Part shown: one piece after another, positions 11,912-21,402 of the stretch
Layout: each line of letters opens with the position of its first letter
How positions within the stretch are numbered: position 1 is the first letter of the stretch
From: Agarophyton chilense
Taxonomy: Eukaryota > Rhodophyta > Florideophyceae > Gracilariales > Gracilariaceae
Length of the DNA: 64,000 bases
Reading direction: 5' to 3'
NCBI GenBank assembly: GCA_030374765.1
Contig: JARGXX010000068.1
Span: forward strand, 930,001 to 994,000
Notes under the pieces: generated by a model
The model's database searches: none
Seen by the model: the letters and a program-made list of their open reading frames with translations, nothing else
Told to the model about the DNA's origin: nothing
Position numbers and translations under genes: made by a program

Positions 11912-12061
11912 ACTGCGTGAAGCGCAGCGCGGACAAGGCGGAGAAGAGAGGAATGGTGTGAGTGGCAACGATTACGACACAGACCGGTGCGGACGCGTGG
12001 AGCGGAGAAACATGAGATCGCGCGAGAAACAGTTTGCGCGGGGTGGCATGGCAGGTTGCAT

Positions 12062-12070
12062 CATCTTAGC
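12062..12070. repeat. 9-bp target-site duplication, left
   Basis: CATCTTAGC directly abuts the left TIR and is repeated exactly at 18340-18348 after the right TIR. A 9-bp duplication is the hallmark of Mutator-superfamily insertion. Confidence 0.95.
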
Positions 12071-12234
12071 GGCAGGAGGCCAATCGACACGGCGTCGCCG
12101 ACGTCGGACTTCTGACCAATCAGAAAGCTAGGTTCAGATCTCCGTACCTTGCAAATCAGCTCGTTTAGGCCGATCCGCTCTCCACCTATAGAAAGACTAG
12201 GCTCAAACATTGCCGCAACTCCCCACAGCGATGT
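12071..12234 (+). repeat. MULE left terminal inverted repeat (164 bp)
   Basis: It starts GGCAGGAGGCCAATCGACAC and is the exact reverse complement of 18176-18339 over all 164 bases as read. Beyond 12234 the two ends diverge. Confidence 0.95.
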
Positions 12235-12270
12235 CACTGAAGTCAGCTTTGATAGACAAAGTGGCGCGCT

Positions 12271-12430
12271 TTTCAAATCGAAAGAATGACCGTCATGTTT
12301 CAGTGATGAGAATCGATCAATCTTCGTGGACGTATACAGCCCGCATCTCTTTTCAAATCTAAAGAATGACCGTCATGTTTCAGTGATGAGAATCGATCAA
12401 TCTTCGTGTACGTATACAGCCCGCTTCTCT
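12271..12430. repeat. 80-bp tandem duplication inside the MULE
   Basis: Two units (12271-12350, 12351-12430) differ at only a few bases. Each ends ...CAGCCCGC(A/T)TCTCT, which also begins the inverted copy of coding sequence that follows. Confidence 0.9.
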
Positions 12431-12507
12431 CCGAGTTGTATCGGTGGATGGCAATCCGAAGCCGGGTTTTACAAGTTTTATTGGCTTCACAGTTCTTTGA
12501 AACCGAT
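12414..12507 (+). repeat. inverted copy of transposase coding sequence
   Basis: These 94 bases are the reverse complement of 16990-17083 with about two mismatches. On the plus strand they encode the same words (RWMAIRSRVLQVLL) that lie at the Ulp1/transposase junction on the minus strand. A full-length element transcript could fold back on itself here. Confidence 0.9.
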
Positions 12508-12654
12508 AGGAATGTTGTTTTGTTCCGGCTCTCGCGCCTTGGGTATCTGTACGCTCTGCATACATCGAATTTAAACGTTCCAAAAAAGCTTTGGATTCTA
12601 TATTTGAAGGTACGTACTCTATCACATATCACATTTACGAACACAGGTATATTT

Positions 12655-15600
12655 CTACTGACGGTGAACACTCTCGACTATGTCTATCGCTTTTTGTTGA
12701 CTGGATTCTATTATCTCTTGATTACTAACGCTAAGGGATCCTGCAGTTGAGTCCTGAGACATCCTTTCGACCTCTGTTGCCGTACCATCAGTCACAATGT
12801 TACTAATCCTACCCTTTTTTGATTTAAACTTTTCCGTGAAGCTTCTTTTCCGCTTTTTTATCTTTTGCGAGTGTCGCGTCGGTGGTAGGAGTTCTGGAAT
12901 GGGATGTCCAACTTCTTGGTCTGCAAGAACAATTCTTGACTTATCAGTCGTCGTACATTTGTTGGGTGTATTTTTGTCTGGCTGTATTGCTTTTGAAACC
13001 ATTTCGCCTCTACTGAAACGATCCTTAACTTCATTCAGAAGGTCCTTGAAGCTTTCCACTGCAGAGGGTCCTATGTTTTCTACCAGTCGATGAATTTGGT
13101 TGAAAATGGCATAGTTATCTGACCATTTGATTTGTTTTCTGACTTCTGCTTCTGATGTTTTGCTGATGAAACGGTCCAGATCAATATCATTGTTGCTATT
13201 CTGGAGATCGGCGAGTTCCATTTGCTTATTAAGCGCTTCCATGTCTATAACACCGGACATATTTCGAAGCTTGTATATGTGCTCTAACGATACCGTATCC
13301 GAACCAGAACGCCAGTACGGATCGAAGAATGTTTTGATCTCAATGTAATCTTCCAACACTTCCTTCATTCGTGGTTCACGCATGATCAGGTCATTATATG
13401 CATACGCGCATCTAATGATATGCCTACAAGGGAATCCCATGGATTCCATGTTGTTGCAATCGCAACGAACATGCAGCTCGCTTTCAGGTCCATTCTCGGT
13501 TTCCATGTTGCTTCTGACAAAAAGAACCAACAAAGGCGAAGATGGACTCTCTGCAGCTGTATTCTCGGTCTTCTTTAGTTTTTCAATCAGAAGAAAGCTC
13601 CAGGTCAGCTCAAAACATACAACGGAGCTCAGCATTGCCTTCTCTGATACCTTCAACTCTGGCCAATGCACTTGACCCAATTCTGTTACATATGCGCTCT
13701 TCACAGCGTAGTTGCGGGATGACTCAACGTTTATTTCTCTGAACTTTTTAAGGGAATAACTCGTGTATTCAAATATAAGTTCATCAAGAATCGCATGAGG
13801 CAGGGGCAGCATAGAAGTTCGCACGGCACGGTACTGGGAACTTAAACTCAACCGAGATCTTATTAGTGACTCTTTCCGTTCCTCGGCTCGCTTTTTTGTA
13901 AGAATCTTCAATTGTTTGGGGATGTCACTAATAGGAAGTTTCTTTGTGAGGACGTAGGCACGATATCCCGAATTAGATGCCTCAGTATACCCCGTGCCCT
14001 GAAATAAATATCGTTTCGGGACAGCCATAAAACAAAAACATGCGACAAGCAATTGCGGTCGATGAACGTATAAGTAGGTGAACCAGACAGGGATTTTGTT
14101 GGTGATATCAATAAAGTACTTCCTGATGAACTCATCGCGACGTTCAGTAAATATTGCAAGCGTCTTCGAGCGGCGTAGATTGAAAAGATCACGGGACATA
14201 TCATCGCACCAACTTGTGCGTTTGATGTGAGCACACCAGCTAGTCACATTCTTTCTTTGGTTTTGGTTCATGTGCCATTCATCAAGGACTATAAATGAAT
14301 TCCCAAACACCTTCTCTGTTGCAGAAATACAGGCTGCACTCTGGTCCATAGCGATAATGGCTGGAGAAATAGGAATCATTGACTTAAACTGAGAAAGAAC
14401 TTCAGTAAAGTCTGCTTCAGTTTCTCCGGTAATAAACCCCATAAAAAAAGTAAGAACAAACCCATCGTTAGATCTTCCATTTATAGTTATAAGTGGAAAT
14501 CCATATCGATTAGCTACAGCTTTGCAGTCCACTGAAACCCCCGGTACGACACCAAATGTCTTGTAGTCCTCAATCCACTCCGAGAATGCCCAGCAAGCGG
14601 ATACCATTCTTCCTTCAGAATCATGAGTCACATAGTATCTGTTCTCAACGTTCTCTTGGTGCAGCGATACAAGCTCTTTGAAGAGCTTCGTACACTCAAG
14701 ATCCCGAGGGTTACTAATGCTACGACCATACCCGATCATTTTCCGCACGGAATTGGTGTTTATGACAATTTCGTACTTATCTTGCAGATACCGAATGGTA
14801 TCTGGAAGCGAAAAGTGAAGGCTATTTGTCATATGTAGAGCTTCTCTTCTCATCTTGGGAGGCAAATGCCTAATTCCAGCTCTGTTTGTAGAGGGGGGAT
14901 GGTTGTGCCTTGCTTCTTGAAAGTCGCCGACGTACAACTTTTCCTCTCCCTCTTTATCCGATATAAGAGTTTTGACTGTCAAAGAAAACCCACACAGTTC
15001 TATATCGTCTTTCTTGCGACATTTCAAGATGCTCTTCTTAAGCACGCGATTGTCCTGAACCATTCCAGAACCCCGATCTGCCTCTCTCTCGCCCAAGAAG
15101 ATAGACGTTCTGCATTTAAGACTGTACCCCATTGTCTCCGCAATAAACCTGATCTCTTTAATTACTTCTCGCCCAGGAGCATCTAGAGGGAGACTCCCGA
15201 AATAAGCAATGACCGCCGCTTTAAAGAAGTCGTCCACATCATTTTCAGAAGAACCACCTTTCTTGTCAGCTAAAGCATCGCATTCAAAGCCTTTTTCTGT
15301 TTCCTTTTCTATATCTGAGACGTTACCAGAAACATCCTCTGTGATGTGAAGCAAATCTGTGGGCACGTTCTCCGCGTCGTCGAGAAACAGGAACTGTTCG
15401 ATAAGTTCCGCAGCTCGTCCATTTTCTATATCTCGTGGATGCATGTTGTAGATTTTGCCCTCCTTTTCAGATAGCGCTGAATTGAGGCTGTCCAGCTGGC
15501 TAGAGCTAAATGCTAATCCGCGTGCGACAGATGTGTTAGACATGTGCCCGAAAGACGAGCTGTCACGCGAGCTCCAACAGACGTCAGCGATGTCGTTTCT

Positions 15601-17049
15601 TTCTTCTTTTTCGACGTCACCGACGTCACCCTTCTTATCTGGACCGCTTTCTCCTTCATCTACAACGGCAGAGATGGGTTTACTACAAACTGTGGGCACA
15701 TTAAGGGCTCTAGAACCAAGAACCGGTGAGGGTGTTATAGTGACGGGCTTTTTGCGAAGAATAGAGGGCGTTGTTGGGGTTACTTTAACTTTCTTGACTG
15801 ATAATGGGGCATAAGCCGACCGAATTGTATTCTGTACTTCAGCATCAACTTCTTCAACACCCCGTTCACGCTCATTCGTTCGAGCAGAATTATCAGAAGG
15901 AAAGCAAACACTGTAGAGTGTGTCCCAATAGCTCGTGCTATTTCCGGGGTACTTCTTCCTCCAGGTCAAGAATCGGTTCTGCATTTTTGTCTTCAAAACA
16001 TTACATCGGTTCGCAATTTCTTCGTTGTTCAGTTCGAAAGGTTCATGGGAGTGATTCAGGTTCAGCGACACTTTCCACTTCGCATCAAGGTTGGTTAAGT
16101 ATCCGATAACGTTCGAAGGACAGCTATCTGCGAAATGACTGTGTCGCATGCATCGCATTCGAACATTGACGATGCGGAATGAACTCTTCTTCGGAAACTG
16201 TACGTATCTAAAGTAGTGAAGTCCATACAGATAACCTTCTAACTTAGCGAGAGATGTCATTAGAGAGAGAATATCAGAAACTTCGCCATTAAAATGGTTC
16301 CTCTTAGAACCCTTTTCTTCTTTTAGAATTCTAAACGAACTTGTGTTCATAAGTGTCGTTTTGACGTGCTTCGAAGGTGCAGAATTCATAATATTTGAGT
16401 TCTGAACGACATCCTGTATGAGAGAATCCAGAACGGAAGTGGCAGCTAATATGCTGTCCAGAAACTTCAAACGCCGCTTAGATGTTGAAGGGAGAACAGG
16501 AGTCAAATGAGCGTTTAAGTGATCAATTTTGGCTCGAAGATGGACTCGTCGTATTTCTTTTCGAATCGCATTCTTGTCAATCGTAACATCGCTTTCGAAA
16601 TCATCATCATCATCGCTGACATCGTCCAAGACCACTAAAGCATCATCATATGACGGTGAAACTTTTTCCTTCTGTTCATCTTTTTGGTTCATTTCTACAC
16701 AGATCGATGTAGGAGTAGCCATTTCATACAGGTTTTTTGTATCACTTTCCCTTGAAGGGATTCCTGGAGTGGATGAAAGTGGCCTCTTACTGGGGTTTCC
16801 ACACTTTCCATTCGGTTCCACAGACTTCATGTCTAAGAGAACCTCCTTTCGGCTTTGAATTTTAAAATCGGAACGCCGCAGTATGTGTTCTTCCATCTTC
16901 TTCAAACACGATTTTGTTTCGCCCCGATACGTGAAATATGCCTCACGATAGTTTAAACGATAGTTAGAGACCATGGGTTCGGTAACCTGATCGGTTTCAA
17001 AGAACTGTGCAGCCAATAAAACTTGTAAAACCCGGCTTCGGATTGCCAT
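12655..17049 (-). CDS. MULE transposase with two FAR1/WRKY-GCM1-like fingers and SWIM domain
   Basis: About 1464 residues counted from the first in-frame ATG after the TAG at 17152-17154; the frame is open back to that stop. The first finger-like segment (about 16205-16030) has a CMRHSHF...C pattern ending NHSHEP. The second (about 15095-14885) has paired Cys and ends HNHPP, as in FAR1-type zinc fingers. The MULE catalytic core follows, with acidic residues in SVDCK (about 14530) and AMDQSAA (about 14345). A SWIM zinc finger, CDCNNMESMGFPCRHI, lies at about 13475-13425. The Ser/Asp/Glu-rich N-terminal part is unusually long. Expression may depend on read-through from the Ulp1-like ORF or on internal initiation. 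Confidence 0.92.
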   Translation of the reverse strand: MAIRSRVLQVLLAAQFFETDQVTEPMVSNYRLNYREAYFTYRGETKSCLKKMEEHILRRSDFKIQSRKEVLLDMKSVEPNGKCGNPSKRPLSSTPGIPSRESDTKNLYEMATPTSICVEMNQKDEQKEKVSPSYDDALVVLDDVSDDDDDFESDVTIDKNAIRKEIRRVHLRAKIDHLNAHLTPVLPSTSKRRLKFLDSILAATSVLDSLIQDVVQNSNIMNSAPSKHVKTTLMNTSSFRILKEEKGSKRNHFNGEVSDILSLMTSLAKLEGYLYGLHYFRYVQFPKKSSFRIVNVRMRCMRHSHFADSCPSNVIGYLTNLDAKWKVSLNLNHSHEPFELNNEEIANRCNVLKTKMQNRFLTWRKKYPGNSTSYWDTLYSVCFPSDNSARTNERERGVEEVDAEVQNTIRSAYAPLSVKKVKVTPTTPSILRKKPVTITPSPVLGSRALNVPTVCSKPISAVVDEGESGPDKKGDVGDVEKEERNDIADVCWSSRDSSSFGHMSNTSVARGLAFSSSQLDSLNSALSEKEGKIYNMHPRDIENGRAAELIEQFLFLDDAENVPTDLLHITEDVSGNVSDIEKETEKGFECDALADKKGGSSENDVDDFFKAAVIAYFGSLPLDAPGREVIKEIRFIAETMGYSLKCRTSIFLGEREADRGSGMVQDNRVLKKSILKCRKKDDIELCGFSLTVKTLISDKEGEEKLYVGDFQEARHNHPPSTNRAGIRHLPPKMRREALHMTNSLHFSLPDTIRYLQDKYEIVINTNSVRKMIGYGRSISNPRDLECTKLFKELVSLHQENVENRYYVTHDSEGRMVSACWAFSEWIEDYKTFGVVPGVSVDCKAVANRYGFPLITINGRSNDGFVLTFFMGFITGETEADFTEVLSQFKSMIPISPAIIAMDQSAACISATEKVFGNSFIVLDEWHMNQNQRKNVTSWCAHIKRTSWCDDMSRDLFNLRRSKTLAIFTERRDEFIRKYFIDITNKIPVWFTYLYVHRPQLLVACFCFMAVPKRYLFQGTGYTEASNSGYRAYVLTKKLPISDIPKQLKILTKKRAEERKESLIRSRLSLSSQYRAVRTSMLPLPHAILDELIFEYTSYSLKKFREINVESSRNYAVKSAYVTELGQVHWPELKVSEKAMLSSVVCFELTWSFLLIEKLKKTENTAAESPSSPLLVLFVRSNMETENGPESELHVRCDCNNMESMGFPCRHIIRCAYAYNDLIMREPRMKEVLEDYIEIKTFFDPYWRSGSDTVSLEHIYKLRNMSGVIDMEALNKQMELADLQNSNNDIDLDRFISKTSEAEVRKQIKWSDNYAIFNQIHRLVENIGPSAVESFKDLLNEVKDRFSRGEMVSKAIQPDKNTPNKCTTTDKSRIVLADQEVGHPIPELLPPTRHSQKIKKRKRSFTEKFKSKKGRISNIVTDGTATEVERMSQDSTAGSLSVSNQEIIESSQQKAIDIVESVHRQ

Positions 17050-17151
17050 CCACCGATACAACTCGGAGAGATGCGGGCTGTATCCTTTCCGGTACGTTTT
17101 TCTTGGGGCAAAACCTGGCTCCGATGCTAGTTCTGTTGCTGTTGCAATGAC

Positions 17152-17859
17152 CTAACAACCGCAACTATGTCCATCAGTTTGACGACTAAATTCTCGAATC
17201 TCTAACATATAGTTCCGTTTCGAAATTGTGACATTATTGTCACCGCTTCCCTGAAGAACGCTGAATTGGAAGGCCTCTTTAAAGAGGTTTAGAACATTTT
17301 CGGGACACTTCCAACCTAGACTATCCCCAAAATAGACAGTAGGCTTCACACGAGGAGCACGTTCAGACCCGATAAATTTCTTTCCAATGAGTACACCCCA
17401 ATGGAGGTTTTTCAAGTTAAGGGGAACAAATACTGTGTGAATTGGTGTACAATCTCCTGTCACATTCACAGTAAAAGATCTTCGCAGGTTTTTCAAAAAC
17501 GACTGTCTACTGGAAGGACTGTTTTTCAAACGTGACGCATAAGATGACAGAAGTACTCCTGTGTCACAAGTACAAAAACATACGCCTTTTGTAGGCTTCA
17601 TGTCCATCGAAGCAGCTGTAATAAGATCAGAACATAATAAAGATGCGTTCTGAGAGCTGTGAACGAAGGAAATCGGAACAGGCTCTAGTTCTTCGGCGTC
17701 CACGATCTTATATACATGACGATGAACAATTCGGAATCTCCTTGCATTGTCTTCGATATCCAGTTTCCCAAACCGTTTTAAATTCGCATTAAACGTCCTA
17801 CAAATCTTCGATACATTCTGATTTGGATCGTTTGAAAGAAGTTTGTCTACGGTGTTCAT
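17152..17859 (-). CDS. Ulp1-like (C48) cysteine protease ORF of the MULE
   Basis: 235 codons from the ATG at 17859. A C48-type catalytic layout is visible: His153 in NLHWGV, Asp179 in YFGDSLGW, Gln227 in SRQTDG and Cys233 in HSCGC. C48 proteases cleave SUMO or related modifiers. The ORF ends with TAG two residues after the catalytic Cys, where the family normally continues with a helix. The frame after the TAG reads VIATATELAS..., which looks like that missing helix, and runs directly into the transposase ORF. So the stop is either a recent nonsense mutation, a read-through site or a sequencing error. Ulp1 capture is known in plant Kaonashi MULEs. Confidence 0.82.
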   Translation of the reverse strand: MNTVDKLLSNDPNQNVSKICRTFNANLKRFGKLDIEDNARRFRIVHRHVYKIVDAEELEPVPISFVHSSQNASLLCSDLITAASMDMKPTKGVCFCTCDTGVLLSSYASRLKNSPSSRQSFLKNLRRSFTVNVTGDCTPIHTVFVPLNLKNLHWGVLIGKKFIGSERAPRVKPTVYFGDSLGWKCPENVLNLFKEAFQFSVLQGSGDNNVTISKRNYMLEIREFSRQTDGHSCGC

Positions 17860-18175
17860 AGCTCACGCTGAGTATAACACATTCCGGGAGGTTAGAATAA
17901 AGAAAACCTGTGGTATTGCTTGCGCGGCATCGATTGTGTTTTGACTTACTCGTAAACGTTTATGAATATCAGAGATGTTACGGTAACAATTTTCTGAATA
18001 TTGCATCGATAATGAACATATAGCAAGATTGAAACCTGTCAGGAGAACATACAATGGTCATGCGATGGAGTCGAATTGTCAAGGAAGAAGCGCAAAAACT
18101 AGTAATGGAGACCGATCATCGTCTACCAGGGTCGTTTTGGCGCGCAAATTGATGTGGCAAGACGTTTGAACATTT

Positions 18176-18339
18176 ACATCGCTGTGGGGAGTTGCGGCAA
18201 TGTTTGAGCCTAGTCTTTCTATAGGTGGAGAGCGGATCGGCCTAAACGAGCTGATTTGCAAGGTACGGAGATCTGAACCTAGCTTTCTGATTGGTCAGAA
18301 GTCCGACGTCGGCGACGCCGTGTCGATTGGCCTCCTGCC
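18176..18339 (-). repeat. MULE right terminal inverted repeat (164 bp)
   Basis: Exact reverse complement of 12071-12234. It lies about 320 bp upstream of the Ulp1-like ATG, so it probably carries the element's promoter, as Mutator TIRs do. Confidence 0.95.
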
Positions 18340-18348
18340 CATCTTAGC
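18340..18348. repeat. 9-bp target-site duplication, right
   Basis: CATCTTAGC, identical to 12062-12070. Confidence 0.95.
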
Positions 18349-18986
18349 AAGGATGATTGGTGTGGCCACGCGTCCCACGATGGAGCGCTGGCACATGCAT
18401 CACCTAGGGATATCTTTTACGTAGGCGACTGCCACAAGCGCAATGTTCACAGCCTTTGAGTCTACTAGAATGATACGAGGGGCATGTATCTACGAAGAGC
18501 TGCAGCTCGCTACGCTTAGTAGCGCTTCTGTAGATAACGGGGTGAGCAACGTTGAGGAGACTTGTTCGAGCAGGCGTGAGCGGGCGGCGCGACATGTAGC
18601 AATGAACAGTGGTGCGTGGTGCGTACTGCGTGCCACGCAGCAGTGCAAGCCAAAACGGCACCTGCCTTGACGATTTTTGTAGCGCGCTCTCGATCTGCCT
18701 CCAACGCCGCCAAAGGCACCGCTGGCGCTTCCTCTCTCGTGCCGCCACCGCTCGCCTTTCGTTTCACACGCCCCATGCTTGGAGCCAATCGCAACTTTAA
18801 TCTTCAACGCAGTACGCCTATCGTTCCTGCACTTTTCTTCAGCGCAACTTCGCACCCCGCCCACACGCCCTTCGTGCTCGCTCTTCGTCGTGCCCACTCT
18901 TCTTCGTTCCTGCTCTTCGCCATACCCCCCCTTCCTTCCTAGTGCCCTCTCTTTCGTGCGCACCGTGCACCCAGTTTCTCTTCTTC
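18349..18986. other. Maf upstream region, GC-rich
   Basis: About 640 bp between the MULE and the Maf start. Long open frames on both strands (18490-18963) look like by-products of high GC and have no recognisable motif. Before the MULE insertion the TTD14-like/Maf divergent spacer would have been about 0.8 kb. Confidence 0.5.
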
Positions 18987-19607
18987 ATGGCTTCAGGTTC
19001 CGAACAACCAGTCGTCATCCTCGGCACCTCCTCAACAACACGCCACAATTTGTTTCGAAATAATTTTTCCACCCCGTTCAAGACCATGGCTCCAAACATT
19101 GACGAGAAGGCCATAACTGCCGGCTTTGACAACCGCTCTCAGGCTGACCCAAAGATTCTCACACGCAAGATTGCGAACGCAAAAGCTGATGCTTTAAAAT
19201 CAAGGTTACCGCCAAATGCTATTCTAATCACTTCAGACCAGGTGCTCTTGCATGGCGCAAAGATTCGAGAAAAACCGCTTAATGTCGAACAATGTCGTGA
19301 GTACCTCAAAAGCTACGCTAGAAACCCCGCCACAACCGTCACTGCCGTCGTCATTTACGATTCCAAAAGTAACCACAGAATCAGCGGAGTCGACATTTGT
19401 ACACAGCACTTTCGCACCATCCCGGACAACGTGATCGAGCAATTACTGCAAAAAGGAAATGTGCTCCATAGTGCGGGTGGTATCACCGTGGAGGACGAAT
19501 TGCTCAAACCCTATCTGTCCATTCGACAAGGCGACTTGGACAGCTTCATGGGGCTTCCCATTCGACTTTTGCGTCGACTTCTATCTGAGATAGGAATACG
19601 TCTCTGA
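18987..19607 (+). CDS. maf: Maf-family nucleotide pyrophosphatase
   Basis: 206 residues, one exon. Maf/ASMTL-type enzymes hydrolyse noncanonical or methylated nucleoside triphosphates to monophosphates, a house-cleaning role. Family motifs are in order: ILGTSSTTRHNL (residues 11-22, for the usual SxSPRR), APNIDEKAI (35-43), IANAKADAL (62-70), ITSDQVLL (81-88) and DSFMGLP (185-191). The TSDQV and PNIDE forms match eukaryotic (plant) Maf rather than the bacterial SPRR form. The start is the ATG at 18987; an upstream in-frame extension has no ATG. It is convergent with the next gene, with only 18 bp between stop codons. Confidence 0.92.
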   Translation: MASGSEQPVVILGTSSTTRHNLFRNNFSTPFKTMAPNIDEKAITAGFDNRSQADPKILTRKIANAKADALKSRLPPNAILITSDQVLLHGAKIREKPLNVEQCREYLKSYARNPATTVTAVVIYDSKSNHRISGVDICTQHFRTIPDNVIEQLLQKGNVLHSAGGITVEDELLKPYLSIRQGDLDSFMGLPIRLLRRLLSEIGIRL

Positions 19608-19625
19608 TCGTGCACTTTTCCTTGT

Positions 19626-20504
19626 TCAAGGCTCGTTGTGAGCGCCATTGGCGTCCACTGTCTCGTATCTTATATGTGGTCCATCGCCTCCTCTCCCGCC
19701 GCGCGAGACCAGGCGCGATCCAACGTACGCAGCTAACGCAAAGGCGGCAGCGCCTGCCATCTTGCGAAAGTCTGACGTGTAGATTTCTCGACCTTGTCTC
19801 GCTATTGCACGACTTGTTGTAACTATACTACGCGTCGAACCATTCATGACTCCATGTAAACACCCGCTTTGTAAGTGATACTGTTCATCCACTCTTCGCA
19901 AATATTGAGCGCACCTAGCACACTGAATCGGGGTGAAGGCACACTGCAGCTCGTGCGTCATATGGTGCTCACGGGTACACTCTTTTCCACAATACTGGCA
20001 GTCGCGGTAAGCTTCAGAGTAGCGTGATGCAACTTGACGGCTTCGGCTCGCTGGTAAAACCTGTCGTGGCATGTCGTACGCGGCAGCAGCCTGCATGGAA
20101 GGCGAAAGTGGAAACGGGGCGAGGGAAAGCGCTGGCGACGACGGTGCTTCGGACGGCGTTTGCACGGCCGCGCGCTCACTCGCCAACTTGCTCACATATG
20201 CCACATTGCGATACACTCCATCTCGGTCTCTGTGGTGTTCCATTTGGTGGATTGGTGACTGTTTCCCAGCTCGGTCGGGCGCGGTGGGTGTATAAGCAAT
20301 TTGGGACTGAGCGTATTGGCTGTAAATGGAATGGGCGTACGCGGTATCCGGTTTTCGTGCGCCCGCGGCGTGTCTGGCCTGTTTGACGTTTCTTTGACAG
20401 AAAACATTGTGCAGAACGCGATTTCGTTCAAGCACTGGTGCATCGCATGTAGCGCAGACAAAAGTTGGGTCGCCGCCCCTTGGCGTGTGTCGTCGTTTCG
20501 GCAT
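19626..20504 (-). CDS. TRAF-type zinc-finger protein with C-terminal membrane segment
   Basis: 292 residues, one exon, start ATG at 20504. The N-terminal zinc-binding candidate is C17-x2-C20...H32...C36. The middle is Ser/Pro/Tyr-rich (about 50-160). A TRAF-type double finger follows: C169-x2-C172...H184...C188 and C195-x2-C198...H210...C215. A hydrophobic Ala-rich helix (about 249-265) flanked by Arg near the end suggests a tail anchor. TRAF-type fingers mediate protein contacts, often with ubiquitin ligases, but no RING is present. Function unknown. The stop is 18 bp from the Maf stop, so the two 3' UTRs must overlap. Confidence 0.75.
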   Translation of the reverse strand: MPKRRHTPRGGDPTFVCATCDAPVLERNRVLHNVFCQRNVKQARHAAGARKPDTAYAHSIYSQYAQSQIAYTPTAPDRAGKQSPIHQMEHHRDRDGVYRNVAYVSKLASERAAVQTPSEAPSSPALSLAPFPLSPSMQAAAAYDMPRQVLPASRSRQVASRYSEAYRDCQYCGKECTREHHMTHELQCAFTPIQCARCAQYLRRVDEQYHLQSGCLHGVMNGSTRSIVTTSRAIARQGREIYTSDFRKMAGAAAFALAAYVGSRLVSRGGRGGDGPHIRYETVDANGAHNEP

Positions 20505-21402
20505 GTTTGTGAGACTCGGTACAGTTACGAAAGAAGGCAGAAAGCAGGCAATGAGCGTGTCCCATGTATTGTTCGGAAGGATTGAAAAGAAAATGAAGCA
20601 AAGAGCGAACGCAGACGTGGACAATGTGGAGGTAGCTCGGACGGAAGTGGGCCTTTTTGTGCGTGTGTCTCAGAAGAGCGCGACAGTTGTGGACTCGAGA
20701 CTGGAGGGAGGGCGATGGCGCCACCAAGCTGCAGCAAGTTGCGGAAAGGCGCAAATGCTGTGAAAGCGGGGTGTCGAAAAAAAAAAAACTGCCGACGTGC
20801 GTCACACGTGCATGCTATCTATCGACATGGAACCTTCATCAGTGGAGAGTGCTCGCGGCTGCGTTGTTAATGCGTTACTACGCGCATGGTTGGCAAGCAA
20901 CATCACCGCCATGGCCACTGCGGCCAATCCGCTGCGCTCACCGCTGCAATGATTTGGAACACCTCGGAACGTCCACCGCGTCCACTCCAACACGTAGATG
21001 CGCCTGCACCTTCCACCTTCACTGTTCAAGTTGCCAGCGCTTGCCGCATCACCCGCCTCTGCTTCTTTGCAGGCAGTGGAGCGAGAGCACTTGATCCAGT
21101 GCCCTCGTACATTGCGATCAGTCCACTCTCATGTCTACAACCCAATGCTTTCATACACGCCAGCATTTCCCAGCCAGTGTTTTCGGCCCATTAAATTCAA
21201 ACCCCGACAAGCGGAACATGTCAGCGGTGTCTCTCGCACCCATTGCCCACAAAGCTTGTGTCTGCGGCCTGCACTACTGCACTGCTCTGCATCATGACGC
21301 ATGAACACGGATACCGATTCCAGCATCACGCCAAGATCGTCCTGTGATGCGTCAGCAACCCATGCTTTTCACTTCCATTTTGATACCAAGTAGCCATCAC
21401 AC
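20505..21402. other. divergent intergenic region
   Basis: 0.9 kb between the divergent TRAF-type (-) and cupin-like (+) start codons. It contains a 12-base A run at about 20779-20790. No gene supported. Confidence 0.45.

Larger units (their letters stand above)
12071..18339 (-). mobile_element. Complete Mutator-like element (MULE), 6269 bp, with Ulp1-like ORF
   Basis: It is bounded by perfect 164-bp terminal inverted repeats (12071-12234 and 18176-18339) and 9-bp target duplications. The minus strand reads a Ulp1-like protease ORF (17859-17152) and then, in the same frame after one TAG, a transposase ORF of over 1400 codons. The left sub-terminal region has a tandem duplication (2 x 80 bp, 12271-12430) and an inverted 94-bp copy of the element's own coding sequence (12414-12507 versus 16990-17083). 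The insertion lies in the divergent 5' region between the TTD14-like and Maf genes. Perfect TIRs and a long open transposase suggest a recent insertion. Confidence 0.95.

Noticed and set aside
15455-15814. Plus-strand frames inside the MULE transposase
   Set aside because: Opposite the long transposase frame; shadows.
17863-18054. Extra upstream exon for the Ulp1-like ORF
   Set aside because: A 40-bp intron-like stretch (GTTTTC...CTCAG) exists, but joining it leads straight to a stop codon.
18490-18963. Long minus-strand open frame (157 codons) upstream of Maf
   Set aside because: GC-rich, charge-biased text with no motif, overlapping the Maf promoter and start; probably compositional.
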